35,700 bases of DNA, taken from Ectopseudomonas mendocina. GTDB taxonomy: Bacteria; Pseudomonadota; Gammaproteobacteria; Pseudomonadales; Pseudomonadaceae. Where the stretch lies: positions 1 through 35,700 of the forward strand of contig NZ_SCFY01000035.1 in NCBI RefSeq assembly GCF_007049795.1, read 5' to 3'. A program made the translations under genes and the position numbers. This document shows, one piece after another, positions 27,407 through 35,603 of this stretch; within the stretch, counting starts at the first letter, position 1; the number at the start of each line of letters is the position of its first letter. Below the pieces are notes generated by a model, which saw only the letters and a list, made by a program, of their open reading frames with translations, was not told the DNA's origin and did no database searches.

Positions 27407-27921
27407 ACAACCTGATTCGCCTGGTCGAGGGCCAGGCCTGCATCGTCGACGACGATCCCTGGCAGCTCGATGTGGAGGCTGACGCGCCGTTGATCCTGCC
27501 GCTGGCGGCCTGGCGTGAGCGGCAGTCTGTGGAGGTGCTGGAGGGTAGGGCGATGAGCGCCGATGGCCTGCTGCTGCAGGTGGATGACGATCCAGAGGCG
27601 CTGCAGCCTTTTCTCACCAGTCTGCCGTTGATCGCCATCGACTTCCCCAGTTTTCGCGATGGCCGTGGCTACAGCCAGGCCTACCTGCTACGTACCCGAC
27701 TGGGCTGGCGCGGCGAGTTGCGCGCGGTGGGCGATGTGCTGCGCGACCAACTGGCGCACATGCGCCAGTGCGGCTTCGATGCCTTCGCCGTGCGCGCCGA
27801 CAAATCACTGGAAGATGCACTCAAGGGCCTGCAAGGGCTCAGTGTGTTGTATGGTCGCTCGGTTATTGAGCCGCGTCCGCTGTTTCGTCGGGGGCGCCAT
27901 AAGGAGGAGTCGAGTTCATGA
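27403..27921 (+). CDS. DUF934 protein, sulfite reductase partner
   Basis: A 172-residue cytoplasmic protein of the DUF934 family, almost always encoded directly after this type of cysI and believed to help its function, although no activity is established. Recognisable parts are PLAAWRERQ (about 33-41) and the strongly conserved IAIDFPSFRDGRGYSQAYLLR (about 77-97), then GWRGELRAVGDVLRDQLAHMRQCGFDAF. The start overlaps the cysI stop by four bases and the stop overlaps the next start likewise, so translation of the four genes is coupled. Confidence 0.92.
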
Positions 27922-28271
27922 TGGTGCGTGGCCTGTTCTGGCTGGTATTGCTGCAATTGTTCGGCGTGGCGCTCAATCACTGGCTGTTGCCGATGCTGCC
28001 AGCCTCGATCATCGGCCTGCTGCTGCTCTCGGTCTGGCTGATGTGGCGCGGCGCCGTGCCTGAGCCGCTGCAGCAGGCCGCCGGTGGTTTACTGCCGTAT
28101 CTGCCGCTGCTGCTGGCCGTACCGGCCTCTGGGATCATGACCAGCAGCGATCTGCTGCTCGGTGAGCTGCCGGTGATTGTCACCGCGCTGGTGCTGTCGC
28201 TGCTGGTGACCGTGCCGTTCTGTGGCTGGTTGCTGCAGACGCTGATCCGCCGTCAGGAGCGCAAGGGATGA
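27918..28271 (+). CDS. lrgA: CidA/LrgA-family membrane protein
   Basis: Small inner-membrane protein of 117 residues with four hydrophobic helices. The family motif is visible at LNHWLLPMLPASIIGLLLLSVWLMW and in the third helix ending LAVPASGIM. LrgA and LrgB act together; in Gram-positive bacteria they are holin/antiholin-like, and in Bacillus an LrgAB pair works as a pyruvate facilitator, so metabolite export or import is as likely here as a role in lysis. Overlaps both neighbours by four bases, which places it firmly in the sulfite reductase operon. Confidence 0.9.
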   Translation: MMVRGLFWLVLLQLFGVALNHWLLPMLPASIIGLLLLSVWLMWRGAVPEPLQQAAGGLLPYLPLLLAVPASGIMTSSDLLLGELPVIVTALVLSLLVTVPFCGWLLQTLIRRQERKG

Positions 28272-28951
28272 CATTGCTGACTCATCACCCGCTGTTCGCC
28301 ATCGCCCTGACGCTGGCCGCCTTTCTGATCGCCGCCTGGCTCTATCGCCGCAGTGGCTGGCTGCTGCTGCAGCCGGTTCTGGTGTCGGTCACACTGATCG
28401 TCACCACTTTGCTGCTGTGCGGGGTGGACTACGCCACCTACCGCGCTGGCGCCGAGCCCGTTGCCTGGCTGCTGGGGCCGGCCACCGTAGCCCTGGCGGT
28501 GCCGCTGCAACACAACATCAAGCGCATCCGCCAGTTGTTCTGGCCGGTGCTGATCACCCTGACCGCCGGCGGCGTGCTGTCGGTGGCGTTGACCCTGGCC
28601 ATCGGCTGGGCGCTGGGCGCCGACTGGAGCGTGGTGATGAGCCTGGCGCCGAAATTCGCGACCATGCCGATTGCCATGCCGGTGGCCGAGCAGATTGGCG
28701 GCGTGGCGTCGCTGGCGGCGGTGATGGTCATGCTCACCGGTGTGATTGGTACGGCCATGGGGCCGCTGCTGCTGCGTTGGGCGGGCGTCGACCATCCGGC
28801 GGCGCGTGGCCTGAGCTACGGCATCAACGCCCATGCCATCGGCACCGCCCATGCCTTGCAGGAAGGCGAGGAGTGCGGCGCCTTCGCCGCCCTGGCGATG
28901 AGCCTGCTGGGCATCGGTACTGCCTTGCTGCTGCCGCTACTGCTGGCCTGA
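28268..28951 (+). CDS. lrgB: LrgB-family membrane protein
   Basis: Inner-membrane protein of 227 residues with about six or seven hydrophobic segments, partner of LrgA. Diagnostic stretches are LGPATVALAVPLQHN (about 74-88), SLAPKFATMPIAMPVAEQIGG (about 126-146), the glycine-rich VIGTAMGPLLL and GINAHAIGTAHALQEGEECGAFAALAMSL near the C-terminus, all typical of LrgB/CidB. Last gene of the cysI operon. No terminator is obvious before mqo, but the 296-base gap (28952-29247) carries a separate promoter. Confidence 0.92.
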   Translation: MTLLTHHPLFAIALTLAAFLIAAWLYRRSGWLLLQPVLVSVTLIVTTLLLCGVDYATYRAGAEPVAWLLGPATVALAVPLQHNIKRIRQLFWPVLITLTAGGVLSVALTLAIGWALGADWSVVMSLAPKFATMPIAMPVAEQIGGVASLAAVMVMLTGVIGTAMGPLLLRWAGVDHPAARGLSYGINAHAIGTAHALQEGEECGAFAALAMSLLGIGTALLLPLLLA

Positions 28952-29067
28952 TTCGGGCGGGATTCCGCCATTTCCAGGGGGCTCCTCCCGTGGATCTGGC
29001 GAGTTCCCGCCAGCCCCGTGCCGGCTGTGTGACAGAAGGCCGCACAGGGACTGCTGAATCCTTTCAG

Positions 29068-29083
29068 CGGCACGCATATTGCT
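29068..29083 (+). promoter_or_regulatory. Sigma-54 promoter upstream of mqo
   Basis: CGGCACGCATATTGCT matches TGGCACG-N4-TTGCW at every position except the first, with the required GG-N10-GC spacing. It is 165 bases before the mqo ATG. A 6-bp inverted repeat GCTGAA/TTCAGC (29053-29068) overlaps its upstream edge. Enhancer sites for an activator were not identified. Confidence 0.6.
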
Positions 29084-29247
29084 CCAGCACGCGGCGCGAT
29101 CGGAATACGCCCGCCAAGAGGCCTGGAACCCCCTTCCTTTCGCCCTGTCGCAGATCTGCGGCTATTGCTCATGTGCGGCTCAAACGGCCGCTGCCCGAAA
29201 CCTTGCCTGCACGGCCCTTGCCGTCGTGCGACGAATAGGACTGTCCC

Positions 29248-30855
29248 ATGAAAAAAATCCTGCTGACGCTGCTTTGTCTCAGCGTGATCGGTTGCTCCAA
29301 GCCCCGCGAGCCCGAGAAAACCGTCGACGTGCTGCTGATTGGCGCTGGCGTGATGAGCGCCACCCTCGGCACTTACCTGCACGAGCTGCAGCCGGACTGG
29401 AGCATCGAAATCTACGAGCGCCTCGACCAGGTGGCCGCCGAAAGCTCCAATGGCTGGAACAACGCCGGCACCGGCCACTCGGCCTTCTGCGAGCTGAACT
29501 ACACGCCGGAAACCGCCGACGGTGGCATCGATATCAGCAAGGCCATCGCCATTAACGAATCGTTCGAGATCTCCAAGCAGTTCTGGGCCACCCAGGTCGA
29601 GCGCGAGGTGCTGAGCAAGCCCAGGAGCTTCATCAACATCACCCCGCACATGAGCTTCGTCTGGGGTGACGACAACGTCGAATACCTGCGCAAGCGCCAC
29701 GCCGCCCTGCAGCACAGCAACCTGTTCCGTGGCATGGAGTTCACCGAGGACCACGCACAGATCGCCCAGTGGGTGCCGCTGATCATGCAAGGTCGCGATC
29801 CGCAGCAGAAGGTCGCCGCCACCCGTATGGCCATCGGCACCGACGTCAACTTCGGTGAGATCACCCGTCAGCTGATCGACTCGCTGATCGGCAAGGAGCA
29901 GGCCAGCCTGCACCTGGAGCACGAAGTCCGCGACCTCAAGCGCAACGATGACGGCACCTGGCGCGTGACCGTCGCCGACCTGGCCAAGGGCGGCGCCGAG
30001 CAGAGCATCAATGCACGCTTCGTGTTCATCGGTGCCGGTGGTGGCGCGCTCAAGCTGCTGCAGAAATCCGGCATCGAAGAAGCCGAGGGCTACGCTGGCT
30101 TCCCGGTTGGTGGCCAGTTCCTGATGACGCGCAACCAGGACGTGGTTGCCCAGCACCTGGCCAAGGTCTACGGCAAGGCTTCGGTCGGCTCGCCGCCCAT
30201 GTCAGTGCCGCACCTGGATACCCGCGTGATCGACGGCGAGAACGTGCTGCTGTTCGGCCCGTTCGCCACCTTCTCCACCAAGTTCCTCAAGAACGGCTCG
30301 CTGCTCGACATGTTCAGCAGCATGACCACCGACAACTTCATGCCGATGGTCAATGCCGGCATGGACAACTGGTCGCTGAGCACCTACCTGATGGGCCAGC
30401 TGATGCTCAGCCAGGAAGACCGCATGGCGTCGCTGCGCGAGTACTTCCCGGAGGCGCAGGACGCCGACTGGGAGCTGCTCACCGCCGGCCAGCGCGTGCA
30501 GATAATCAAGAAGGATGCCGAGAAGGGCGGCGTACTGCAGTTCGGCACCGAAGTGGTGACCGCTGCCGACGGCAGCATCAGCGCACTGCTGGGCGCCTCG
30601 CCGGGAGCCTCCACTGCCGCGCCGATCATGCTGCACCTGATCGAGAAGGCCTTCGCTGACAAGGTCGTCACTCCTGAGTGGCAAGCGCGCCTGAAGGAGA
30701 TCATCCCGTCGTACGGGCAGAAGCTGAACGACGACCTGGCGCTGACCAACCGTATTCGTCAGTGGAGCAGCGAGCGTCTCGAGCTGCAACACATCGAAGT
30801 GGCGCCTGACGTGGAAATGGCCGCCGAGCCCGAGCCGACGCCCGTGACGCTGTAA
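29248..30855 (+). CDS. mqo: Malate:quinone oxidoreductase with a lipoprotein signal
   Basis: Oxidises malate to oxaloacetate, passing electrons to quinone; a membrane-associated TCA-cycle enzyme, 535 residues with FAD. The body is classical Mqo: VDVLLIGAGVMSATLG (26-41), ESSNGWNNAGTGHSA, HMSFVWGDDNVEYL, EDHAQIAQWVPLIM, KVYGKASVGSPPMSVPHLDTR, FATFSTKFLKNGS and LLGASPGASTAAPIM. The unusual part is the N-terminus MKKILLTLLCLSVIGCSKP, a standard type II signal with lipobox VIG-C16 and Ser at +2. E. coli Mqo also has an N-terminal hydrophobic extension, but without such a lipobox. Own terminator downstream, sigma-54-like promoter upstream. Other Mqo copies may exist elsewhere in the genome, as in P. 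aeruginosa. Confidence 0.95.
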   Translation: MKKILLTLLCLSVIGCSKPREPEKTVDVLLIGAGVMSATLGTYLHELQPDWSIEIYERLDQVAAESSNGWNNAGTGHSAFCELNYTPETADGGIDISKAIAINESFEISKQFWATQVEREVLSKPRSFINITPHMSFVWGDDNVEYLRKRHAALQHSNLFRGMEFTEDHAQIAQWVPLIMQGRDPQQKVAATRMAIGTDVNFGEITRQLIDSLIGKEQASLHLEHEVRDLKRNDDGTWRVTVADLAKGGAEQSINARFVFIGAGGGALKLLQKSGIEEAEGYAGFPVGGQFLMTRNQDVVAQHLAKVYGKASVGSPPMSVPHLDTRVIDGENVLLFGPFATFSTKFLKNGSLLDMFSSMTTDNFMPMVNAGMDNWSLSTYLMGQLMLSQEDRMASLREYFPEAQDADWELLTAGQRVQIIKKDAEKGGVLQFGTEVVTAADGSISALLGASPGASTAAPIMLHLIEKAFADKVVTPEWQARLKEIIPSYGQKLNDDLALTNRIRQWSSERLELQHIEVAPDVEMAAEPEPTPVTL

Positions 30856-30877
30856 GGCTTTAACCGCTGTAAAAGAA

Positions 30878-30910
30878 CCCGCCCTGCGTGATGCGCAGAG
30901 CGGGTTTTTT
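30878..30910 (+). terminator. Rho-independent terminator of mqo
   Basis: CCCGC...CTGCG pairs with CGCAG...GCGGG (arms 30878-30888 and 30894-30904), followed by six T. It begins 22 bases after the mqo stop. Confidence 0.92.
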
Positions 30911-30942
30911 CTTGGGTCGCTGATACTCGTGAGCTGAATCTT

Positions 30943-31021
30943 TCGCGGCTGAAGACGCTCCTACGGGTATTCACCCGCTCCTACAGATCCGCAGTGCCTG
31001 TGGGAGGGGCTTTAGCCGCGA
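30943..31021. repeat. REP-like palindrome (CGCGGCTGAAG family)
   Basis: TCGCGGCTGAAG (30943-30954) is mirrored by CTTTAGCCGCGA (31010-31021), with GCTCCTAC units inside and GTGGGAG on the right arm. Related to the GTAGGAGC element at 3804. It lies between convergent mqo and the protease gene. Confidence 0.75.
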
Positions 31022-31071
31022 CTGGGTAGAGGGTGATTGCTCAGTTTACGTCCGGGCGATGGGCAGGCTGA

Positions 31072-31785
31072 TCACTCCGTCAGCGTCATCAGAATATCGG
31101 CATACCAGGTACAGTTCAGACCAAGCGCCTCGTCCTGATCCTCGTCGCGATTGCCGAGCAGGCGGGTTGAGTGGATGCCGAGTAGATGCCAGGGCAGGTC
31201 GCCATCGACGCTGGCGCGCTTGACTACGGGCGCGCCGCTGATACCGCGATGGGTGCGGCCGTCGGTGAGAAAGTAGCCCAACCCCTGAAAGCGCAGGCCG
31301 AAAGAGGAGGCCAACCCGGCGTGACGCGCCACCGGCATGCGGTGCAGGGTGTCCTGAAAGCCCAGCGGGAAGCCGACCACCAGCAGCGTCGAGCCAATTT
31401 CTACATGTTCGTCGGCTTGTAGCAGGTGCTGCGGGGTGAAGGCCTGGTAGGCGCCGCCGTTGGGAAGAGCGGCCTGATCCAGCTCGATCACCGCCACATC
31501 GATCTCGCCCGCGCCATCCATGCCTTGTCGCCACAGCTGCTGCTCGCCGTCATACAGTGGGATGGCGAAGCTGACGGTGCTGGCCAGGTTGTCGGCATCG
31601 GTGTGCAGTTCGATCTGCAGGCTGTCCGGCTGGTGGCCACTGGGTTCGTCGAGGACGACATGGCGGCTGGTGACGAGAAACAGCCGTTGCTCCCGGCGGA
31701 AGAAGAAACCACTGGCGTTGGTCAGTATCTGCCCAGCGGCCAGGGTGGTGATGCGTGCAGCGCTCAACATCAGGGAGTCGATCAT
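31072..31785 (-). CDS. Trypsin-like serine protease, cytoplasmic
   Basis: A 237-residue S1/S46-like peptidase with a full catalytic triad: His42 in FLVTSRHVVLD, Asp96 in EIDVAVIELD and Ser183 in HRGISGAPVV. ASGFFFRREQRLFLVTSRH is the usual first barrel of trypsin-like folds; LLVVGFPLGFQDTLH and the GISGAPV loop fit the second. There is no signal peptide, PDZ domain or transmembrane helix, unlike DegP/HtrA proteins, so it should act in the cytosol. It is a single gene flanked by repeats on both sides, with no known partner. Physiological substrate unknown. Confidence 0.87.
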   Translation of the reverse strand: MIDSLMLSAARITTLAAGQILTNASGFFFRREQRLFLVTSRHVVLDEPSGHQPDSLQIELHTDADNLASTVSFAIPLYDGEQQLWRQGMDGAGEIDVAVIELDQAALPNGGAYQAFTPQHLLQADEHVEIGSTLLVVGFPLGFQDTLHRMPVARHAGLASSFGLRFQGLGYFLTDGRTHRGISGAPVVKRASVDGDLPWHLLGIHSTRLLGNRDEDQDEALGLNCTWYADILMTLTE

Positions 31786-31914
31786 GGCCAGGGCCTCCTG
31801 CCGGTATGTGGTCTATCACTGACTGCCAAACCCGTGACAGGTTCGTCTGGTGATCTCGAGCCGGCGCCATGGTGGATGTAACACGTGACATCCATCCGAG
31901 GCAGTAGCGGGGCG

Positions 31915-31976
31915 GTAGGGTGCGCTGTGCGCACCGGTGACTAAGCTGATTCGAAGGTGCGCACAGCGCACCCTAC
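31915..31976. repeat. GTAGGGTGCGC inverted repeat, perfect 21-bp arms
   Basis: Arms 31915-31935 and 31956-31976 are exact reverse complements, with a 20-base loop. Same element as at 22221-22282. It begins five bases after the plsB stop and can act as a 3' hairpin for plsB. Confidence 0.85.
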
Positions 31977-31981
31977 ACACA

Positions 31982-34465
31982 TCACGGCGCGGCCGGTTCA
32001 TCCTCGTTGCGGTCCAGTGCCACCTGGCGGATCGACAGGCGAATCTCCGCTGGCAGAACGCGCTTGGCGGCGCCTTCGGCCAGCTCGCTGAGCAGCGGGT
32101 GATGGCTGAGCTTGCCGGCTTCGTCCTGGCGCAGTACGCCCTGATCCAGCAGGCTCTGGATAAAGTGGCGGAACAGGCTCTTGTCGAAGAACTCCGGTGC
32201 GTTCAGGCCATGCAGGATCGACAGGCGCTGGGCCATGACCGTGCACAGATCCTCCAGCTCCTCGGCGCTGATCGCGTTCTGCCCGGCGTTGAGCAACAGG
32301 GCGATGGCCATGTAGAAGCGCTGCAGGGTCTGCGCCACCGAGCGCGAAAGCAGCGTCAGCAGCACGAACTGGCGCGAGCTGGGCGCCGGGCGCACATACA
32401 CGTCGCCCTCGACCTTGAGCAGGCCCTGTTCGACGAACGCCGCCAGCCACTGGTCGATCACGCCTTCCAGTTCGCTCTGTTCCCAGCGGATGAACAGCTC
32501 GGATTGCAGATACGGATACAGCGCGCCGGCATAGCGCAGGATCTGCTCGCGGCTGATCCGCGCGCTGCTCTGGAAGAAGCTGGCCAGCAGCGCCGGCAGG
32601 GCGAAGATATGCAGCACGTTGTTGCGGTAGTAGGTCATCAGGACGGCGTTCTGCTCGTCCAGATAGAGAATCTTGCCCAGCGCATCCTTCTGTTCGGCCA
32701 GCAGGTCCATACCCTTGACGTGCTCGATCAGCGCCGCGCCGTCGCCTTCCGGCAATGTGGTGTGCGGCGAGTAGGGCACCGCGCGCAGCAGGGCCAGGTA
32801 CAGGTCGAGCACACGGGCCAGGGCGCGGTCATCCAGGGCCAGCTTGCTGGTGGACAACAGTGCCAGGGCCACCAGGTTGACCGGGTTGATCGACGCCGCC
32901 TCGTTGAGGTGGCGCGCCACGCGCTCACCCAGGCGATTGGTGGTGTCGTTGAGCCAGGCCGGGCGGTACTGCGGGCCCAGCTCCTGTTCACGCCAACCGG
33001 GCTGCTGCTGGTCGAGGAATTCGGCCAGCTTGATCGGCTCGCCGAAGTTCACCGAGACCTGGCCGAAGCGCTGCTTGAGCGCGCCGAGCACCTTGAACAG
33101 GTCGAAGATCGACTCCTTCTTCTTGCTCGCGCCGCGCAGCTCGCCCAGGTAGGTGCGGCCTTCCAGCACGCGCTCGTAGCCGATGTACACCGGCACGAAG
33201 ACGATAGGCAGGCGGTTGCTACGCAGGAAGCTGCGCAGGGTGATGGCCAGCATGCCGGTCTTCGGCCGCAGCATGCGCCCTGTACGCGAACGGCCGCCCT
33301 CGACGAAGTATTCGACCGGGAAGCCCTTGCTGAACAGGGTGTGCAGATATTCGTTGAACACCGCCGTATACAGCGGGTTGCCCTTGAAGGTGCGGCGCAT
33401 GAAGAAGGCGCCGCCACGGCGCAGCAGACCGCCAATCACTGGCATGTTGAGGTTGATGCCGGCGGCGATATGCGGCGGCGTCAGGCCATTGCGGAACAGC
33501 AGGTAGGACAGCAGCAGGTAGTCGATGTGGCTGCGGTGGCAGGGCACGTAGATCACCTCGTGGCCCTGGGCGATGTCGCGCACGCCTTCGACGTTGTGCA
33601 CCTTGATACCGTCGTAGATCTTGTTCCAGAACCAGCTCAGTACCAGTTCGAGGAAGCGGATCACCGTGTAGGTATAGTCCGAGGCGATCTCGTTGCCATA
33701 GCGTAGCGCCTGGGCTTCGGCCTTCTCCAGGCTGATCTTCTCGCGCTCGGCTTCCTCGGCAATCGCTTGGCGCACCATCGGGTCGTGCACCAGCCCCTTG
33801 ACCAGATTGCGTCGGTGCGACACGTCCGGGCCGATCACCGCTGCCTTCTGGTTGCGGAAGTGCACACGCAGGATGCGGTGCACCATGCGCAGGGTGCGCT
33901 CCTTGCCCTTGTCCTGCTCGACCAGTTCGCGCAGGTGAATCGGCGTGGAGAACTGCACGCGTGTCTTGCGCCCGAGAATCAGGATGCTGACCAGCCGGCG
34001 CAGGCGCCCGGTTACCGCCCAGCTATCGGCGAACAGCAGTTTCCATGGGCTGGTTTCGCGATCCGGCGACTGGCCCCAGAACACGCTGACCGGCACGATC
34101 TGCGCGTCATCCACGGCATGCTGGCTGAGGGCGGTGACCACGCGATCGAGGGTCGGCGATATGCCGCGCTTGTCCTGACGGCCGAACCAGTCCGGCTCCG
34201 GCGTCAGATAGAAGAAGGCGGCGGGTTCGATATGTTCCCCGACCGCTACCGGCAACACCGGGCGCGGCAGGCCGGCCTTGGTGCACTCGCGGTCGACTAC
34301 CGCCAGGTCGCTCACCGAGGGCTGCTGCAGCACATAGAACACCGGCTTGCTGCGGTCGAGCTTGAGGGTGAAGGCGGACTGGTTGATGGTTTCCGAGCGT
34401 ACCCAGAGGTACAGCAGGCGGCGCAACGATCCGAAGACGAGGCGGCGGAAGGGGGAACGGGTCAT
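31982..34465 (-). CDS. plsB: Glycerol-3-phosphate 1-O-acyltransferase
   Basis: Adds an acyl chain from acyl-CoA or acyl-ACP to position 1 of glycerol 3-phosphate, the first step in membrane phospholipid synthesis; inner-membrane bound. The 827 residues equal the usual PlsB length (about 807-835). The acyltransferase block contains the catalytic HX4D motif as H310-D315 in VPCHRSHIDYLLLSYLL, the glycerol-phosphate-binding GGAFFMRRTF and FVEGGRSRTGRML, and PIVFVPVYIGYERVLEG. The long N-terminal helical region and C-terminal half are intact. A single gene; start at 34465 with only a modest GCAGAG upstream. The end is five bases from a perfect palindrome. Confidence 0.96.
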   Translation of the reverse strand: MTRSPFRRLVFGSLRRLLYLWVRSETINQSAFTLKLDRSKPVFYVLQQPSVSDLAVVDRECTKAGLPRPVLPVAVGEHIEPAAFFYLTPEPDWFGRQDKRGISPTLDRVVTALSQHAVDDAQIVPVSVFWGQSPDRETSPWKLLFADSWAVTGRLRRLVSILILGRKTRVQFSTPIHLRELVEQDKGKERTLRMVHRILRVHFRNQKAAVIGPDVSHRRNLVKGLVHDPMVRQAIAEEAEREKISLEKAEAQALRYGNEIASDYTYTVIRFLELVLSWFWNKIYDGIKVHNVEGVRDIAQGHEVIYVPCHRSHIDYLLLSYLLFRNGLTPPHIAAGINLNMPVIGGLLRRGGAFFMRRTFKGNPLYTAVFNEYLHTLFSKGFPVEYFVEGGRSRTGRMLRPKTGMLAITLRSFLRSNRLPIVFVPVYIGYERVLEGRTYLGELRGASKKKESIFDLFKVLGALKQRFGQVSVNFGEPIKLAEFLDQQQPGWREQELGPQYRPAWLNDTTNRLGERVARHLNEAASINPVNLVALALLSTSKLALDDRALARVLDLYLALLRAVPYSPHTTLPEGDGAALIEHVKGMDLLAEQKDALGKILYLDEQNAVLMTYYRNNVLHIFALPALLASFFQSSARISREQILRYAGALYPYLQSELFIRWEQSELEGVIDQWLAAFVEQGLLKVEGDVYVRPAPSSRQFVLLTLLSRSVAQTLQRFYMAIALLLNAGQNAISAEELEDLCTVMAQRLSILHGLNAPEFFDKSLFRHFIQSLLDQGVLRQDEAGKLSHHPLLSELAEGAAKRVLPAEIRLSIRQVALDRNEDEPAAP

Positions 34466-34738
34466 ACGGACTCTGCTTGTATGGCAAAACGAGCGGTGGC
34501 TCGGGAAGGGCGCTAGTGTGCCGCAAGCCGCGTCTGGCGGGCAAAAAACTCGTGCGTCCAGACGGTCAGCCCGACCAGCATGCAGGCGGTGTATGACGAG
34601 AAAACGGTCAACGACTCAGCACCCGTTGATCAACAGAACTGCAAAGCGGGTCTCGGGTTCCCGATCAGAATGCTGAGTCAGGCCGCCCCGGCGGTGCGAA
34701 GCGCCTCCTGACCTGCTGGTTGCGTTGGGGGACCGGGT

Positions 34739-34799
34739 AGGAGCGAGCTCTGCTCGCGAAGCTTTTGTGCTCGGGGATTCGCGAGCAGAGCTCGCTCCT
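34739..34799. repeat. Perfect 22-bp inverted repeat, AGGAGCGAGCTC family
   Basis: Arms 34739-34760 and 34778-34799 are exact reverse complements, with a 17-base loop; AGGAGCGAGCTCTGCTCG opens the left arm. It is 72 bases beyond the stop of the DMT transporter remnant. The remaining parts of the 405-base gap 34466-34870 (plsB upstream region) show a short TCGGGTTCCCGA palindrome near 34653 but no gene. Confidence 0.8.
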
Positions 34800-34870
34800 G
34801 CTAGATGTCCTTGCAGGGCGGGCCGGGCAGCGATCCGCCTCAGCCCAACATCATTTATAAGGCGAATCCC

Positions 34871-35603
34871 TCACGCCAACTTCATCACTACCACGCCAGC
34901 CGCGATCACCGCGCACGCCACCAGGCGAATCGGTCGCAACCTCTCCTTGAGCAACACCACCCCCAGCAGCACGGCGAATACCACGCTGGTCTCGCGCAAG
35001 GCCGAAACCAATGCCACCGGCGCCTGGGTCATGGCCCAGATCACGATGGTGTAGGCTGCCATCGACATCGCCCCGCCAGCCAGCCCGCCACGCCAGTGCG
35101 GGCCCAGCTGCAGGAAGGCGCGCGGCCCTCGGCTGATGGCCAATACCGCAGCCATCACCACACCGTTGACGGTGAACAGCCACAGCGAATAACCCAGCGC
35201 ATCGCCATTGTTGCGCGCGCCCATGGCATCGCTGAGGGTGTAGCCGGCGATGAACACTGCCGTCATCAACGCACAGCCCAGCATCGCCCCCTGTGGCGCC
35301 TGGTGATGGCCGCCGCGCAGCGCCATCAGCCAGATGCCCAGCACCAGAACCAGCAAACCCAGCAACTGCAGGGCGCCCAGCCCGTCATGCAACAGCAGCA
35401 GTGAGAGCAGGGCGACCATCAGCGGCGAGCTGCCCCGCGCAATCGGGTAGACCTGGCCCAGGTCGCCGTACTGGTAGGCGCGGGCGAGAAAAAAGTTGTA
35501 GCCGATATGTAGCAACGCCGACAGTGCGATCCACGGCCAGGCCGAGGCTTGTGGCAGGGCCACCAGCGGCAGCGCGCAGAGCGCCAACAGGCCGGCACCG
35601 ATC
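34871..35603 (-). pseudogene. EamA/DMT-family transporter cut at its 5' end by an IS
   Basis: About 244 residues of a drug/metabolite transporter of the EamA (RhaT-like) superfamily, normally ten transmembrane helices in about 285-300 residues. The hallmark GDLGQVYPIARGSSPLMVALL of the first EamA repeat is intact, as are LQLLGLLVLVLGIWLMAL and the second repeat (YTIVIWAMTQAPVALVSALRETSVVFAVLLG, final VVMKLA). The sequence before LLALCALPLVALPQ is missing: reading upstream runs straight into the end of an IS3-family element, and the only start codon of the frame (GTG near 35641) lies inside the transposase gene. About 35-50 N-terminal residues, i.e. the first helix or more, are lost. Very likely non-functional. 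Confidence 0.82.

Noticed and set aside
31937..33706. 589-codon plus-strand frame opposite plsB
   Set aside because: PlsB covers it completely with intact catalytic motifs; the frame is Gln/Arg/His-rich with no domain.
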